Assembly: GCA_021787395.1 (NCBI GenBank)
Contig: JAJYLZ010000037.1
Span: forward strand, 1-33,118
Origin: Chloroflexota bacterium
Lineage (GTDB): Bacteria; Chloroflexota; Limnocylindria; Limnocylindrales; CSP1-4
Length of the DNA stretch: 33,118 nucleotides
Direction: 5' to 3'
The position numbers were made by a program, and so were the translations under genes. The notes under the pieces are model-generated. The model ran no database searches, was not told where the DNA came from, and saw nothing but the letters and a program-made list of their open reading frames with translations. Below, piece by piece: positions 22,992 through 31,550 of this stretch; within the stretch, counting starts at the first letter, position 1, and every line of letters begins with the position of its first letter.

Positions 22992-24650
22992 GTGAGCAGC
23001 ATCCCGGCGCCCGACCCGATGACCGCGGCGGCGCGCGCCGACGAGCAGCGCCGCGTGCTGCAGCGCGTCGCCGACGCTCTCGCCTGGTCCCTGGAGCCGT
23101 CCGAGGTGGCCATCCGGCTCACCGACGCCGCCTGCTCCGTGCTCGACGCTCCGCACGGCTGGTGCGCGGTGCGCACCGAGGACGGCAACGAGGTGCAGAT
23201 GCTTGCCTCGCGCGGCTACGACGCGGAGACCGTCGCGGCCTGGCGCCGCGTCCCGATCGATGCGGACGTGCCCATGAGCCTGGTGGTGCGCACCGGGCAG
23301 GCCGTCGTCCACGCGTCGGCCGCCGACCGGCTGCGCGACTACCCTGCGCTCGTCCAGGGCGGCTCGACGCGCTACGCCGAGGCCTCGGCCGTGGTGCCGA
23401 TGGTGTTCGAGGGCCGCACGACCGGCGCGCTGGCCGCGACCTTCGACCGCACGATGGAGATCGACGCCGGCGACCGCTGGTTCCTCGAGGCGCTGGCCGC
23501 CCTCGGCGCGGGCGCCATGGAGCGGGCGCGCCTGTTCGAGGCCGTCCGCCAGCGCGACGAGCGCCTCAAGCTGGGCCTGGAGGCGTCGGGGACGTGGATC
23601 TGGGAGTGGGACCTCGCCGCGGACCGCGTGCGCTGGACGCCGGAGCCGCCGGCCTTCGCCGGGCCGGCGGGCAACGGGGCGCCGGCCGGGGCCTGGCTCC
23701 GCGGCGTGCACCCGGAGGACCGCGAGCGCCTGCGGCAGACCATGGCGGACTGCGTGGCGAACGGCGGCCCGTGGGAGCTCGAGTTCCGGGTGGGCAGCGC
23801 GGGCGGCCCCGAGCGGTGGCTGTCTGGCGTCGGGCGGCGCCTCGTCGACGAGCAGGGCAGGGCGACCACGATCATCGGCACCGCTCGGGACATCACCGAG
23901 CGCAAGATGGCCGAGCTCGAGCGCAACCGCCGGCTCGAGGCCGAGCGCGAGGCCGCCCGCCTGCGCGACGCGTTCATCAGCGTCGTCTCGCACGAGCTGC
24001 GCACGCCGATCACCACCATCTTCGGCGGCACGCGCGTGCTGTCGCGGCGCTGGCGCGAGATGGAGCCCGACGCTCGAGACGCGCTGCTCTCGGACGTGGC
24101 GGGGGAGGCGGACCGCCTGTTCCGGATGGTCGAGGACCTGCTCGTGATCACCCGCGTCGAGCGCGGACGGCTCGACGTCGGCGACGAGCCGGTGGCGCTG
24201 CGGGCGGTGATCGACCGCGTCCTGGCGTCGGAGCGCACCCGGTCCCCCGACCTGACCATCGCCTCCAGGATCCCGTCCGACCTCCCCTCGGTGGGGGGCG
24301 AGGAGATGTACATCGAGCAGGTGCTGCGCAACCTGCTCGCCAACGCGGCGAAGTACGGCGGGCCGGGATCGGTGGTGGAGCTCGAGGCGACCGCCGACGG
24401 CGAGAGCGTGAGGCTGCGCGTGCTGGACCGCGGACCGGGCATCGCCGAGGCGGAGGCGGAGCAGCTGTTCGAGCTCTTCTACCGCTCGCCGTCCACCGCG
24501 GCCGCGGCGGCCGGCGCCGGCATCGGGCTGTTCGTGTGCCGCCAGCTCGCGATCGCCATGGGCGGCTCCATCCGGGCGTCCAACCGCCCGGGCGGCGGCG
24601 CCGTGTTCGAGCTCACGCTCCGGCGCTCGGCCGACGACGGGATCGCCTGA
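22992..24650 (+). CDS. GAF-PAS sensor histidine kinase
   Basis: 552 residues, GTG start, no membrane segment, so a cytoplasmic sensor. Domains in order: a GAF domain (about 20-180), a PAS domain ending in the TARDITERK signature (about 188-305), a short coiled-coil linker, and a HisKA dimerisation domain with the phospho-accepting His334 in VVSHELRTPI. A HATPase domain follows, with N box Asn451 (LRNLLANAAKYGG), G1 box DRGPGI and G2 box GAGIGLFVCRQLA. It autophosphorylates in response to a small molecule, light or redox signal and passes the phosphate to a response regulator not identified here. The start has no Shine-Dalgarno; CATACT seven bases upstream could be the -10 of a leaderless message. 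It is divergent from the DsbA-like gene. Confidence 0.94.
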   Translation: MSSIPAPDPMTAAARADEQRRVLQRVADALAWSLEPSEVAIRLTDAACSVLDAPHGWCAVRTEDGNEVQMLASRGYDAETVAAWRRVPIDADVPMSLVVRTGQAVVHASAADRLRDYPALVQGGSTRYAEASAVVPMVFEGRTTGALAATFDRTMEIDAGDRWFLEALAALGAGAMERARLFEAVRQRDERLKLGLEASGTWIWEWDLAADRVRWTPEPPAFAGPAGNGAPAGAWLRGVHPEDRERLRQTMADCVANGGPWELEFRVGSAGGPERWLSGVGRRLVDEQGRATTIIGTARDITERKMAELERNRRLEAEREAARLRDAFISVVSHELRTPITTIFGGTRVLSRRWREMEPDARDALLSDVAGEADRLFRMVEDLLVITRVERGRLDVGDEPVALRAVIDRVLASERTRSPDLTIASRIPSDLPSVGGEEMYIEQVLRNLLANAAKYGGPGSVVELEATADGESVRLRVLDRGPGIAEAEAEQLFELFYRSPSTAAAAAGAGIGLFVCRQLAIAMGGSIRASNRPGGGAVFELTLRRSADDGIA

Positions 24651-24784
24651 GCGCCGCTGCAGCGGACTGGGCGGGGCGCCCGTCCTCGACCAACTTCGGG
24701 CCGGTTGGAACGCCCAAGAAGGGCCATCCGGTACACTCGCCCGGTTCACCCGAGATTCTCGCCCAACGTTGGATGGTGATGCCC

Positions 24785-25936
24785 ATGAAGGTCGGCGTCG
24801 CCAGGGAGTCCGCGGCCGGAGAGCGGCGCGTCGCCCTGGTGCCCGAGGCGCTCGGCAAGCTGCAGGCTGCCGGGCTCGAGGTGCTCGTCGAGGCCGGCGC
24901 CGGCGCCGGCGCCATGATTCCTGACCAGGCGTTCGCGGACGCCGGCGCGACGGTCGTGTCCACGGACGAGCTCTATGCCCAGAGCGACGTGGTCCTCCGC
25001 GTCCAGAAGCCCGCGGGGCCCGAGGTGCCCAGGCTGCGCAGCGGGCAAGTCGTGATCGGCCTGCTGTCGCCGCTCCTGGACCCGGCCCTGATGCAGACGC
25101 TGGCCGACGCCGGCGTCACCGCGGTCAGCCTGGACGCGATCCCCCGGACGCTGTCGCGGGCCCAGACCATGGACGCGCTGTCGTCGCAGGCGAACGTGGG
25201 CGGCTACAAGGCCGTGCTCATCGCGGCCAACACCTACGGCCGCTACTTCCCCCTCCTGACCACCGCCGCCGGCACGGCCAAGCCGGCCAACGTGCTCGTG
25301 CTGGGCATCGGCGTCGCGGGGCTCCAGGCGATCGGCACGGCCAAGCGCCTCGGCGCCGTCGTCTCCGCGTACGACGTGCGCCCGGAGACCGCGGAGCAGG
25401 CCGAGAGCCTCGGCGCCCGCTTCGTCAAGCTCAAGACCGCGATCGACGCGACCGGGACGGGCGGCTACGCGCGAGCCCTCACGCCCGAGGAGCAGGCCGC
25501 CCAGCAGGCGGAGCTCAACGAGGTGATCGCGAGCCAGGACGTGGTGATCACCACGGCCCAGGTGCCGGGGCGCAAGCCGCCGGTGCTGGTCACAGCCGCG
25601 GCGGTCGCCAGCATGCGGTCCGGCTCGGTGATCGTGGACATGGCGGCGAGCGCCCTGGGCGGCAACTGCGAGCTGTCCGAGGCCGGGTCGACCGTGGTCA
25701 CCGAGAACGGCGTCACGATCGTGGCGCCGGAGAACCTGCCGGCGTCCATGCCCGCATCGTCCTCGCAGTTCTACGCGCGGAACATCTCCGCGCTGCTGCT
25801 CAACATGGTCAAGGGCGGCGCCCTCGCCCTGGACTTCGAGGAGGAGGTGACCAGGGCCACCGTGATCACCCACGGCGGCCGGGTCACGTCCGACGCGGTG
25901 GCCAAGCTCTTGGCGCCGGCCGGAGGCAACGCGTGA
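24785..25936 (+). CDS. pntAA: NAD(P) transhydrogenase subunit alpha 1
   Basis: 383 residues. This is the soluble NAD(H)-binding domain I of proton-translocating transhydrogenase. The ATG at 24785 fits the family N-terminus (MKVGVARESAAGERRVALVP) and has GGATGG eight bases upstream; ATG codons at 24773 and 24779 are also in frame. The dinucleotide fold is seen in VLVLGIGVAGLQAIGTAKRL, and the mobile RQD motif in RAQTMDALSSQAN. The family couples hydride transfer between NADH and NADP+ to proton flow, usually to make NADPH. The subunit is split after domain I, as in Rhodospirillum-type three-gene systems. Its stop overlaps the GTG of pntAB (GTGA, 25933-25936). TACACT at 24732-24737 is a possible -10 box. 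Confidence 0.95.
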   Translation: MKVGVARESAAGERRVALVPEALGKLQAAGLEVLVEAGAGAGAMIPDQAFADAGATVVSTDELYAQSDVVLRVQKPAGPEVPRLRSGQVVIGLLSPLLDPALMQTLADAGVTAVSLDAIPRTLSRAQTMDALSSQANVGGYKAVLIAANTYGRYFPLLTTAAGTAKPANVLVLGIGVAGLQAIGTAKRLGAVVSAYDVRPETAEQAESLGARFVKLKTAIDATGTGGYARALTPEEQAAQQAELNEVIASQDVVITTAQVPGRKPPVLVTAAAVASMRSGSVIVDMAASALGGNCELSEAGSTVVTENGVTIVAPENLPASMPASSSQFYARNISALLLNMVKGGALALDFEEEVTRATVITHGGRVTSDAVAKLLAPAGGNA

Positions 25937-26256
25937 ACGGCAGCCAGCTGACGATCGACCTCGCGTTCACGATCTTCGTCCTCGCGATCCTCACCGGGTT
26001 CGCGGTCATCTCGAAGGTCCCCGCGACGCTCCACACCCCGCTCATGTCGGGCGCCAACTCCATCCACGGCATCGTGCTGGTGGGCGCCATGATCATCGCC
26101 ACCAGCGCCAACGACCCGATCACGTACCTCCTCTCGTTCGTCGCGGTGGCCTTCGCCTCGCTCAACGTGGTGGGCGGGTACGTCGTGACCGACCGGATGC
26201 TCCAGATGTTCAAGCGCAAGCCCGCGGCACCCAAGGCCGAGAAGGCGGAGGGCTGA
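25933..26256 (+). CDS. pntAB: NAD(P) transhydrogenase subunit alpha 2
   Basis: 107 residues, the usual size of the separate first part of membrane domain II. Hydrophobic segments lie at about 9-26 (LAFTIFVLAILTGFAVIS), 45-59 (HGIVLVGAMIIATSA) and 63-84 (ITYLLSFVAVAFASLNVVGG). The phrases TPLMSGANSIHGI and GGYVVTDRML are characteristic of the family and lie in the proton-conducting region. The C-terminus is a short Lys/Ala-rich tail. Translation is coupled to pntAA by a GTGA overlap, and pntB starts two bases after its stop, so all three are made together and assemble in the cytoplasmic membrane. Confidence 0.95.
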   Translation: MNGSQLTIDLAFTIFVLAILTGFAVISKVPATLHTPLMSGANSIHGIVLVGAMIIATSANDPITYLLSFVAVAFASLNVVGGYVVTDRMLQMFKRKPAAPKAEKAEG

Positions 26257-26258
26257 CC

Positions 26259-27695
26259 GTGACCCTCAACTCCACCACCCTCGACCAGATCATCCGGCTC
26301 ATCTGGCTGGGCGGCGCCGTGGCGTTCGTCCTGGGCCTGATCCGGATGAACTCGCCCGCCACCGCCCGCAACGGCAACCTGCTGTCCGCCGGCGGCATGG
26401 CGGTCGCCATCGCGGCCACCGCCGTGTGGCTGCTGGTGCTGCCGCCGAGCGGCTCGTTCAACCCGCTCGGCTGGCTGGTCATCGTGCTCGGGATCGCGAT
26501 CGGCGGAGGCTACGGCCTCTACTCCGCCCGCACGGTGAAGATGACCGCGATGCCCCAGCTGGTGTCCCTGTTCAACGCGATGGGCGGCGGCGCGGCTGCG
26601 CTGGTGGCCATCAGCGAGTACGTCGGCCACGCCAGCGCGGGCACCGTCCCCGGCCTCCAGGACAACGTCGCCACCGTGCTCGACGTCGTGATCGGCTCGG
26701 TGACCTTCACGGGCTCGCTGATCGCGTCCGGCAAGCTGATGGGCCTGCGGATCACGCCGTCGCGACCGACGAGGATCCCGGGCGGCCAGCTCGTGACCGT
26801 GCTGCTCACGGTGATCGTCATCGTGGGCGGGCTGTACATCTGGCTCGGCAACGTGAGCCTGCCGGTGCTGCTGGCGATCCTGGCCGCCGCGCTGATCTTC
26901 GGCGTGACCATGACCCTGCCCATCGGCGGCGCGGACATGCCCGTCGTCATCAGCCTGCTCAACTCGTTCACCGGGACCGCGGTGGCGATGGCCGGCTTCG
27001 TGCTCAACAACCCCCTGCTGATCATCGCGGGCGCGCTCGTCGGCGCGTCCGGCGCGATCCTCACCAAGCTCATGGCCGACGCGATGAACCGCTCCGTGCT
27101 CAACATCATGGTCGGCGGCTTCGGCGGCGGCGAGGGCTCGGTGGCCGAGGCCGGCGGCGCCGGCGGCTCGGTCCGCGAGGTCTCCATGGACGACGCGGCG
27201 ATCCAGCTCGCCTACGCGTCCGAGGTCATCATCGTCCCCGGCTACGGCCTCGCGGTCGCGCAGGCCCAGCACGGCGTCCGCGAGCTGGCCGAGATCCTCG
27301 AGGGCAAGGGCGTGGACGTGAAGTACGCGATCCACCCGGTCGCGGGCCGGATGCCGGGGCACATGAACGTCCTCCTGGCGGAGGCCAACGTCCCGTACAC
27401 CCAGCTCTGGGAGATGGAGGACGTCAACCCCGAGTTCCAGCGCTGCGACGTCGCCCTCGTGGTGGGCGCCAACGACGTGACGAACCCGGCGGCGCGTCGC
27501 CCCGGATCGCCCGTGTCGGGGATGCCCATCCTCGACGTGGACCACGCCAAGAACATCATCGTCATGAAGCGCTCGATGGGCCGCGGCTACGCGGGCATCG
27601 ACAACGAGCTGTACACCAACCCCAAGACCGGCATGCTGTTCGCCGACGCGAAGGCCGGTCTGGCCGAGCTGGTGGCGGCGGTGAAGGCCCTCTAG
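26259..27695 (+). CDS. pntB: NAD(P) transhydrogenase subunit beta
   Basis: 478 residues, GTG start. The first about 290 residues form the rest of membrane domain II, with eight or nine hydrophobic segments and conserved stretches such as FNAMGGGAAALVA, LPIGGADMPVVISLLNSFTG and GGFGGGEG. The C-terminal domain III (about 310-478) binds NADP(H): VPGYGLAVAQAQHGVRELAE, HPVAGRMPGHMNVLLAEANV, VVGANDVTNPAA and KRSMGRGYAGIDNELY are all intact. It completes the three-subunit transhydrogenase, which in an aerobic heterotroph with a TCA cycle would supply NADPH at the expense of the proton gradient. The operon is closed by a hairpin at 27715-27745. Confidence 0.96.
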   Translation: MTLNSTTLDQIIRLIWLGGAVAFVLGLIRMNSPATARNGNLLSAGGMAVAIAATAVWLLVLPPSGSFNPLGWLVIVLGIAIGGGYGLYSARTVKMTAMPQLVSLFNAMGGGAAALVAISEYVGHASAGTVPGLQDNVATVLDVVIGSVTFTGSLIASGKLMGLRITPSRPTRIPGGQLVTVLLTVIVIVGGLYIWLGNVSLPVLLAILAAALIFGVTMTLPIGGADMPVVISLLNSFTGTAVAMAGFVLNNPLLIIAGALVGASGAILTKLMADAMNRSVLNIMVGGFGGGEGSVAEAGGAGGSVREVSMDDAAIQLAYASEVIIVPGYGLAVAQAQHGVRELAEILEGKGVDVKYAIHPVAGRMPGHMNVLLAEANVPYTQLWEMEDVNPEFQRCDVALVVGANDVTNPAARRPGSPVSGMPILDVDHAKNIIVMKRSMGRGYAGIDNELYTNPKTGMLFADAKAGLAELVAAVKAL

Positions 27696-27714
27696 CCCGC
27701 ACCCGCGCACGACG

Positions 27715-27745
27715 ACGGCCCCGGCGGCGCGAGCCCCGGGGCCGT
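27715..27745 (+). terminator. Hairpin terminator of the pnt operon
   Basis: ACGGCCCCGG (27715-27724) pairs perfectly with CCGGGGCCGT (27736-27745) around an 11-base loop, 20 bases after the pntB stop. Only a short T-containing stretch follows. Confidence 0.65.
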
Positions 27746-27855
27746 TCCGATTCGCGGCGAGCCGGTGGCGTTCGGCCGCTCGCACGAGCCGGCGCCGCAG
27801 GCGACGGGCGGGCGGTCGAGCGGCGTGCCCGGGGCCACCCGCGCCGCTGCCGGGG

Positions 27856-27861
27856 GATACG
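27856..27861 (+). promoter_or_regulatory. Candidate -10 box, leaderless start of the P-loop protein
   Basis: GATACG lies eight bases before the ATG at 27870, and there is no well-spaced Shine-Dalgarno. The arrangement resembles that before the histidine kinase gene. Tentative. Confidence 0.25.
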
Positions 27862-27869
27862 CTTGGCCC

Positions 27870-28511
27870 ATGCCGCGCAGGAACCCTCGGGCATCGACCG
27901 CGCCGCCGGCGGCGCAGGCGTGGCCGCGCCACGCCAAGATCGCGTTCATCGGGTCCCACGGGATCCGCAAGACCAGCGCGCTGCTGGCGTTCGCCGCCGA
28001 GGTGCAGCGGGCCGGGCTGTCGGTCGAGCTGGGGCGCGAGGTGGTGCGCGACAACCCGCTCGGGATCAACGAGGGCGCCACGGGCGAGGCCCAGCTCTGG
28101 GTCCTCGTCTCGCAGGTACGCCAGGAGCTGGAGCTGGCGCCCAAGGCCGACGTGCTGGCCACCGACCGGGGCGTGATGGACAACTACGCCTACTACCTGC
28201 GGTCCTGCGGCGGCGCTGACGAGTTCGCGGCGGCGCCGCTGGTCAGGCGCTGGTCGCAGACGTACGACCTCGTGGTGCGCCTGCTCCCCGACGTGGCGCT
28301 CCAGGCTGACGGCGTCCGCTCCACCAGCGACGCGTTCCGCGACGAGGTGGAGGCGATCCTCGACCGGGTGCTGCCCGAGCTCGTGCCGCCCGACCGCCTG
28401 GTCACGATCCGGGCGTCGGAGGTCACCAGCCGCTTCGACTGGTTCGCGATCCTCGCCCGGCTGGCCGAGCTGATCGGCGGGCAGGTGAGGGCGCCGGACC
28501 TCTGGCGGTAG
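27870..28511 (+). CDS. P-loop NTPase/kinase-like protein with altered Walker A
   Basis: 213 residues from the ATG at 27870; a GTG at 27765 would add 35 low-complexity residues. The protein begins with a basic Ala/Pro-rich tail and then KIAFIGSHGIRKTSALLAFA (about 23-42), clearly the P-loop of an AAA_28-like nucleotide-binding or nucleoside-kinase-like fold. The invariant Gly before the Lys is Arg33 (GSHGIRKT). Further family-like features are TDRGVMDNYAYYL (98-110) and LPDVALQADGVRSTSDAFRD, a lid-like segment, then a C-terminal ITIRA-type strand (VTIRASEV). It is cytoplasmic. The substrate is unknown. It is transcribed alone after the pnt terminator and faces the serine hydrolase gene tail to tail. 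Confidence 0.75.
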   Translation: MPRRNPRASTAPPAAQAWPRHAKIAFIGSHGIRKTSALLAFAAEVQRAGLSVELGREVVRDNPLGINEGATGEAQLWVLVSQVRQELELAPKADVLATDRGVMDNYAYYLRSCGGADEFAAAPLVRRWSQTYDLVVRLLPDVALQADGVRSTSDAFRDEVEAILDRVLPELVPPDRLVTIRASEVTSRFDWFAILARLAELIGGQVRAPDLWR

Positions 28512-28553
28512 GGGCGGCGCTGGCCGGCGCGGGGCGAGCGCCCGCCACGCGTC

Positions 28554-30314
28554 CTACCAGCCCTCGGCGGGTGCGGTCCGGCCGGCAGCCGTGAGCTCGA
28601 CCGCCGCCAGCCGCCGCCCGGTCTCGTCGAGGGCCACGCGGAGCAGCGCATCGCCGCCGCGCTCCGTCTCCAGCGCCCACGTGGCCGTCGTGGCCCCGTC
28701 CCCGGCAACGGGCCGGCCCAGGCGCATGGCCCCGAAGTGCTGCCGGCCGGCGAGGATCCCCCGCCCACAGCTCTGCGGGTCGAACCCCTGGGCCGCCGCC
28801 ACCCCGCGCGGGAGCGACGGCCACGGAGCATCGAGGGCCGCCTGGGCGGCCTCGACCAGCGCCCAGGACGGGTCGAGGACGGCCTCGACGGTGAGCGACT
28901 GCAGCCGGGGGGCCGGCTCGGGCGTCATCAGCGCGCGGAGCCGCAGCCAGCCGCGCACCCCGCGGCGCCACCACGTGCGCTCGGCCGGGGTGGCGGACGT
29001 CGCGGGCCGGGCGGGGTCATCTCGGAGCGGGCCGCGCACCGACGCCACGGCACGCTCGAGCGCGGCTCGCCGCGAGTCCCGCGGCAGGTCGAGGTCCATG
29101 TTCATCGCGAACAGCGCGTCGGCCTGGGCATCGTCCCACGCCTCGAGCAGCCGGTCCACGGCCTCGACCGCGCGCTCGGTGGCCGGCAGCGGGACGGGGC
29201 GGCGGCGGGGGGCGGCCTCCGCCAGGACGAGGGCGCGCAGGGCGTCGGCGGCCGCCGTGCGCATCGGCGCGTAGCGCAGGCTGCCGAGCGCGATCACACC
29301 GAGGCCGGTGGCCGGGTGCCACGCCATGTGCGACCCGTAGCCCGGGTAGCCGCCGGCGTGCGAGACCACGGTGCCGAGCTCGGCGTCCTGCGCCACCTCG
29401 AGCCCGAAGCCGTAGGCCGAGGCGACGATCCTGGGCGCCTGGTCCGGCGCGTGCCCCGGCACGCTCAGCCCGACGGGACGGTGGCCCTGCTGCATCTCGC
29501 GGCGCGAGGAGCGGCGGAGCGGATGCGGACCCTCGGGGCCGGAGCGGGCCGGGAACGCGTCGAGGAACCCGAGGACCCAGGCCGCCAGATCGCGGACCGT
29601 CGAGTAGACGCCGCCCATCGCGGCCAGCGCGCCGTACCCGTCGCGGCCCTCCCGCACCAGCTCCTCGTCCCGGCGGACATAGCCGTGGACGAGCCGGCCC
29701 GCGGGCACCTCCTCCTCGAGATACCCCGAGGAGCGCATCCCGAGCGGCGTCAGCAGGCGGTCCCGGACGACCTCGCGGTACTCGCGCCCCGCGACGGCCG
29801 TGACCACGCGGCCCAGGATCCCGTAGCCCAGGTTCGAGTACTCGAACGCGACGCCCGGCGGCAGCGCGAACGACGGGCCCGCTGCGAGCAGGCGCTCGAA
29901 CGCGTCCAGCGGCAGCCCCTGCTGCCGGTCGCCCCACGGGTCGTCGGTGGCCAGCCCGCCCGACATCGTGAGCAGGTCGCGGATCGTCACCGGCGCGGCG
30001 TCGGCCGCGTACGGCCGCCAGCCCGCCAGGGCGGGCACGTGCTCGGCGACGGGGTCGTCCAGCCGCAACCGCCCCTCGTCGCGGAGCAGCAGGATCGCCG
30101 CCGCGGTGAACGACTTGGTCATCGACGCGATCCGGAACACGTGGTCGGCCGTGGGCGTCGTCTCGTCCTGCCGGCTCACCGTGCCGGCGCCGCCGGCGTG
30201 GGCGAGCCGCCCCCCGGCCACCACGCCCCACGCCATGCCGGGAACGCCGCGCTCCTCGCGGATGCGCGCGAAGCGGGCGTCGAGGTCGGCGAGGGCGGCG
30301 TCGAGGTCGGTCAT
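28554..30314 (-). CDS. Beta-lactamase-fold serine hydrolase
   Basis: 586 residues. The N-terminal about 360 residues are a class C beta-lactamase/penicillin-binding-like domain with all three active-site motifs: nucleophile Ser64 and Lys67 in SMTK, Tyr159-Ser160-Asn161, and HAGG at 319-322. No signal peptide is visible, so a cytoplasmic esterase or peptidase role is more likely than beta-lactam resistance. A C-terminal region of about 200 residues has no motif I recognise and may be a substrate-binding lipocalin-like or helical domain. The ATG at 30314 has no Shine-Dalgarno, and it forms the end of an eight-base-pair hairpin. A terminator-like hairpin separates it from the HtrA-like gene upstream. 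Confidence 0.9.
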   Translation of the reverse strand: MTDLDAALADLDARFARIREERGVPGMAWGVVAGGRLAHAGGAGTVSRQDETTPTADHVFRIASMTKSFTAAAILLLRDEGRLRLDDPVAEHVPALAGWRPYAADAAPVTIRDLLTMSGGLATDDPWGDRQQGLPLDAFERLLAAGPSFALPPGVAFEYSNLGYGILGRVVTAVAGREYREVVRDRLLTPLGMRSSGYLEEEVPAGRLVHGYVRRDEELVREGRDGYGALAAMGGVYSTVRDLAAWVLGFLDAFPARSGPEGPHPLRRSSRREMQQGHRPVGLSVPGHAPDQAPRIVASAYGFGLEVAQDAELGTVVSHAGGYPGYGSHMAWHPATGLGVIALGSLRYAPMRTAAADALRALVLAEAAPRRRPVPLPATERAVEAVDRLLEAWDDAQADALFAMNMDLDLPRDSRRAALERAVASVRGPLRDDPARPATSATPAERTWWRRGVRGWLRLRALMTPEPAPRLQSLTVEAVLDPSWALVEAAQAALDAPWPSLPRGVAAAQGFDPQSCGRGILAGRQHFGAMRLGRPVAGDGATTATWALETERGGDALLRVALDETGRRLAAVELTAAGRTAPAEGW

Positions 30315-30334
30315 GCCGCTGATGATGCGGCATG
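30312..30334 (-). promoter_or_regulatory. Perfect hairpin that includes the hydrolase start codon
   Basis: CATGCCGC (30312-30319) and GCGGCATG (30327-30334) form a perfect eight-base-pair stem with a seven-base loop. In the minus-strand transcript, the AUG start codon of the serine hydrolase is the last three bases of the stem. It could block initiation or be an operator dyad. Confidence 0.5.
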
Positions 30335-30350
30335 CCGACCGTCCTGCATC

Positions 30351-30380
30351 GGCGCGGCCGGATGCGAGCCCGGCCGCGCC
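30351..30380 (-). terminator. Hairpin terminator after the HtrA-like gene
   Basis: GGCGCGGCCGG (30351-30361) pairs perfectly with CCGGCCGCGCC (30370-30380), an 11-bp stem with an eight-base loop, starting nine bases past the HtrA-like stop. It should reduce read-through into the serine hydrolase gene. No T-run follows. Confidence 0.6.
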
Positions 30381-30389
30381 CCGGGGCCG

Positions 30390-31550
30390 TCAGCCGGGGA
30401 TCTGGCCGAGCGTCACCTGGACCGTCCGGGTGGACCCGGTCGCGGTCTTGACCACGACCGGGACGGTCTGTCCGGGCTGCAGCCCCGCGAGCACCACCGC
30501 GAGCGTGCTCGAATCCGGGGTCGGCTTGCCGGCGATGGACGTGATCAGCTCGCCCGCCTTGATCCCCGCCGCGGCCGCGGGGCCGCCGCCGACGACCGCG
30601 TACACCAGCACGCCCGGCGCGCCGAGGACGTCCGCCGACTGGATGCCCAGGTAGGCGCGGTGGGAGTTCGTGACCTTGCCGTCGCGGATGAGCTGGCCGG
30701 CGAAGTCCGCCACGTCATTGGACGGGATGGCGAAGCCGATGCCGGCCGCCGCGCCGCCGATCTGCTGGTCCACCGCGGCGAGCGTGGGGATGCCCACCAC
30801 GGCGCCGTTGATGTCGACCAGGGCGCCGCCGCTGTTGCCCGGGTTGATCGCGGCGCTGGTCTGGATGGTGCCCGGGAGCGTGGCGCCGCCCGGCTCCACG
30901 ACGGTCCGCCCGAGCGCGCTCACGATGCCCTGGGTCACGCTCGTCTGGAGCCCCAGCGGGTTGCCGATCGCCATCACGATCTGCCCCACCTGGAGCCTGG
31001 AGGAGTCGGCGAAAGTGGCCGGCCTCAGTCCGGTCGCGTCGATCTTGACCACGGCCACGTCGTTGGCGGCGAAGGTGCCCACGAGGCTGCCCTTGAACTG
31101 GCGACCGTCCGCGAGCGTCACCGTGAACGTGGTGGCGCTGCCCACGACGTGGGCGTTGGTCACGATGTCGCCTGCAGCGTCGTAGATGACGCCGGAGCCC
31201 AGGCCTTGGCTGGTCTCGATCACCACGACCGAGGGCGCCACCTTGCGGACGACGGCCTCGTACTCCTGCTGGAGCTGGCCCAGCGCGCTGCCGGTGCCCG
31301 CGATGGCGGCAGGCGACGCGCTGGGGGCGGCGGACGGCGCCGTGGACGCGGCGGTGGCCGTCGCGCTGGCGGCTGCCGCGGGCGCGCTCGACGCAGGCGC
31401 GGTGGTCTGGACGGCGGTGGACCCGCAGGCGGCGACGGCGACCATGGCTGCCACCAGGAGGGGCGCGACGCGCACGAGACCGTGGCGGTCGGACGGCCGG
31501 GAGGAGGCGGGGGCCGCGTTCAGCCTGCGCGGCAGGAACGGGGGATGCAT
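30390..31550 (-). CDS. HtrA/DegP-like lipoprotein serine protease with PDZ domain
   Basis: 386 residues from the ATG at 31550, supported by GGAG six bases upstream and by the signal peptide that then begins the protein; a longer frame upstream is discounted. A lipoprotein signal (LLVAAMVAVAAC, lipidated Cys42) is followed by an Ala/Ser/Thr/Pro tether (about 44-85). The trypsin-like protease domain has the triad His134 (TNAHVVG), Asp164 (ANDVAVVKI) and Ser240 (NPGNSGGALVD). One PDZ domain occupies about 295-385 (YLGIQSADV, PAAAAGIKAGELITSIAGKP). It degrades or refolds damaged proteins on the outer face of the membrane, and PDZ binding of exposed C-termini usually activates such proteases. Single-PDZ architecture is DegS/HtrA-like. 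Confidence 0.94.
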   Translation of the reverse strand: MHPPFLPRRLNAAPASSRPSDRHGLVRVAPLLVAAMVAVAACGSTAVQTTAPASSAPAAAASATATAASTAPSAAPSASPAAIAGTGSALGQLQQEYEAVVRKVAPSVVVIETSQGLGSGVIYDAAGDIVTNAHVVGSATTFTVTLADGRQFKGSLVGTFAANDVAVVKIDATGLRPATFADSSRLQVGQIVMAIGNPLGLQTSVTQGIVSALGRTVVEPGGATLPGTIQTSAAINPGNSGGALVDINGAVVGIPTLAAVDQQIGGAAAGIGFAIPSNDVADFAGQLIRDGKVTNSHRAYLGIQSADVLGAPGVLVYAVVGGGPAAAAGIKAGELITSIAGKPTPDSSTLAVVLAGLQPGQTVPVVVKTATGSTRTVQVTLGQIPG

